Below are positions 15,033 through 15,060 of a DNA stretch of 15,060 nt, piece by piece; positions within the stretch are counted from its first letter, which is position 1, and each line of letters starts with the position of its first letter. A program made the position numbers and the translations under genes. The DNA is taken from contig JAUVDE010000030.1 in NCBI GenBank assembly GCA_030595485.1, forward strand, positions 1 through 15,060. Reading direction: 5' to 3'. The notes below the pieces were generated by a model. It had not been told where the DNA came from, searched no databases, and was given only the letters and a program-made list of their open reading frames with translations. This stretch comes from Draconibacterium sp. (GTDB taxonomy: Bacteria > Bacteroidota > Bacteroidia > Bacteroidales > Prolixibacteraceae).

Positions 15033-15060
15033 ATGCCAAATTGTATCGTATTTTTGGATT

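Noticed and set aside
1..15060. CRISPR array, tRNA or rRNA genes, defence or phage genes
   Set aside because: I found no evenly spaced direct repeats, no cloverleaf or ribosomal sequence that I could recognise, and no phage or defence protein motifs.
1..15060. Horizontal transfer of a nitrate operon into a Bacteroidota genome
   Set aside because: Both genes at the boundary are broken at the same bases and no mobile element is present, so a chimeric contig is the simpler reading unless spanning reads show otherwise.

Overview
The window looks like two unrelated bacterial genomes joined at about position 3510. Positions 1 to about 3510 read as a gammaproteobacterium. They hold the start of a PP2C phosphatase/Ser-Thr kinase gene, a NarK/NasA-type nitrate transporter with a sigma-54 promoter and NtrC-like sites, a glycine-zipper lipoprotein, and the first ~120 codons of a membrane receptor with an MCP-type four-helix-bundle sensor. 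From about 3511 to the end the sequence reads as Bacteroidota, probably a marine or sediment Bacteroidales/Marinilabiliales-like lineage. The support is type IX secretion genes (porU, porV, gldJ), promoters of the Bacteroidota TAnnTTTG type, and many short palindromic intergenic repeats. Both genes at the joint are broken inside their reading frames: the receptor loses its 3' end and the zinc-ribbon gene loses its 5' end. The simplest explanation is a chimeric contig or clone.

Layout of the left part. On the minus strand, nasA/narK (2405 to 930) is followed after 120 bases by the phosphatase-kinase (809, running off the window start). This resembles the nitrate-assimilation arrangement of pseudomonads, where a nitrate transporter, a Ser/Thr kinase gene and nirBD are neighbours. 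A consensus-like sigma-54 promoter lies 44-60 bases upstream of the nasA start codon. Two NtrC-like 17-mers lie about 99 and 130 bases upstream of the predicted transcript start, so nitrogen limitation probably drives this operon. The lipoprotein (minus) and the truncated receptor (plus) diverge from 2967-3137.

Layout of the right part. A 5'-truncated coiled-coil/zinc-ribbon gene (plus) ends at a clear terminator. A gene-free stretch of about 775 bases (4175-4948) follows, full of inverted repeats, including a 166-bp MITE-like element that seems to sit inside a larger palindromic repeat. Two sets of minus-strand genes come next: lemA with two TPM-domain genes (envelope proteins of poorly known function), and porU-porV-ispF-CoA-binding protein-thioredoxin, in which the last four genes are tightly packed or overlapping. 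gldJ is divergent from porU and ends at a strong terminator.

Function. PorU is the cysteine-protease-like sortase of the type IX secretion system. PorV is the outer-membrane shuttle that brings cargo to it, and GldJ is a lipoprotein needed for T9SS and gliding in flavobacteria. IspF (isoprenoid synthesis) is translationally coupled to porV. I found no rRNA, tRNA, CRISPR array, transposase or phage gene, and no convincing undescribed system. The most noteworthy signals are the chimeric joint, the sigma-54/NtrC promoter and the repeat island.
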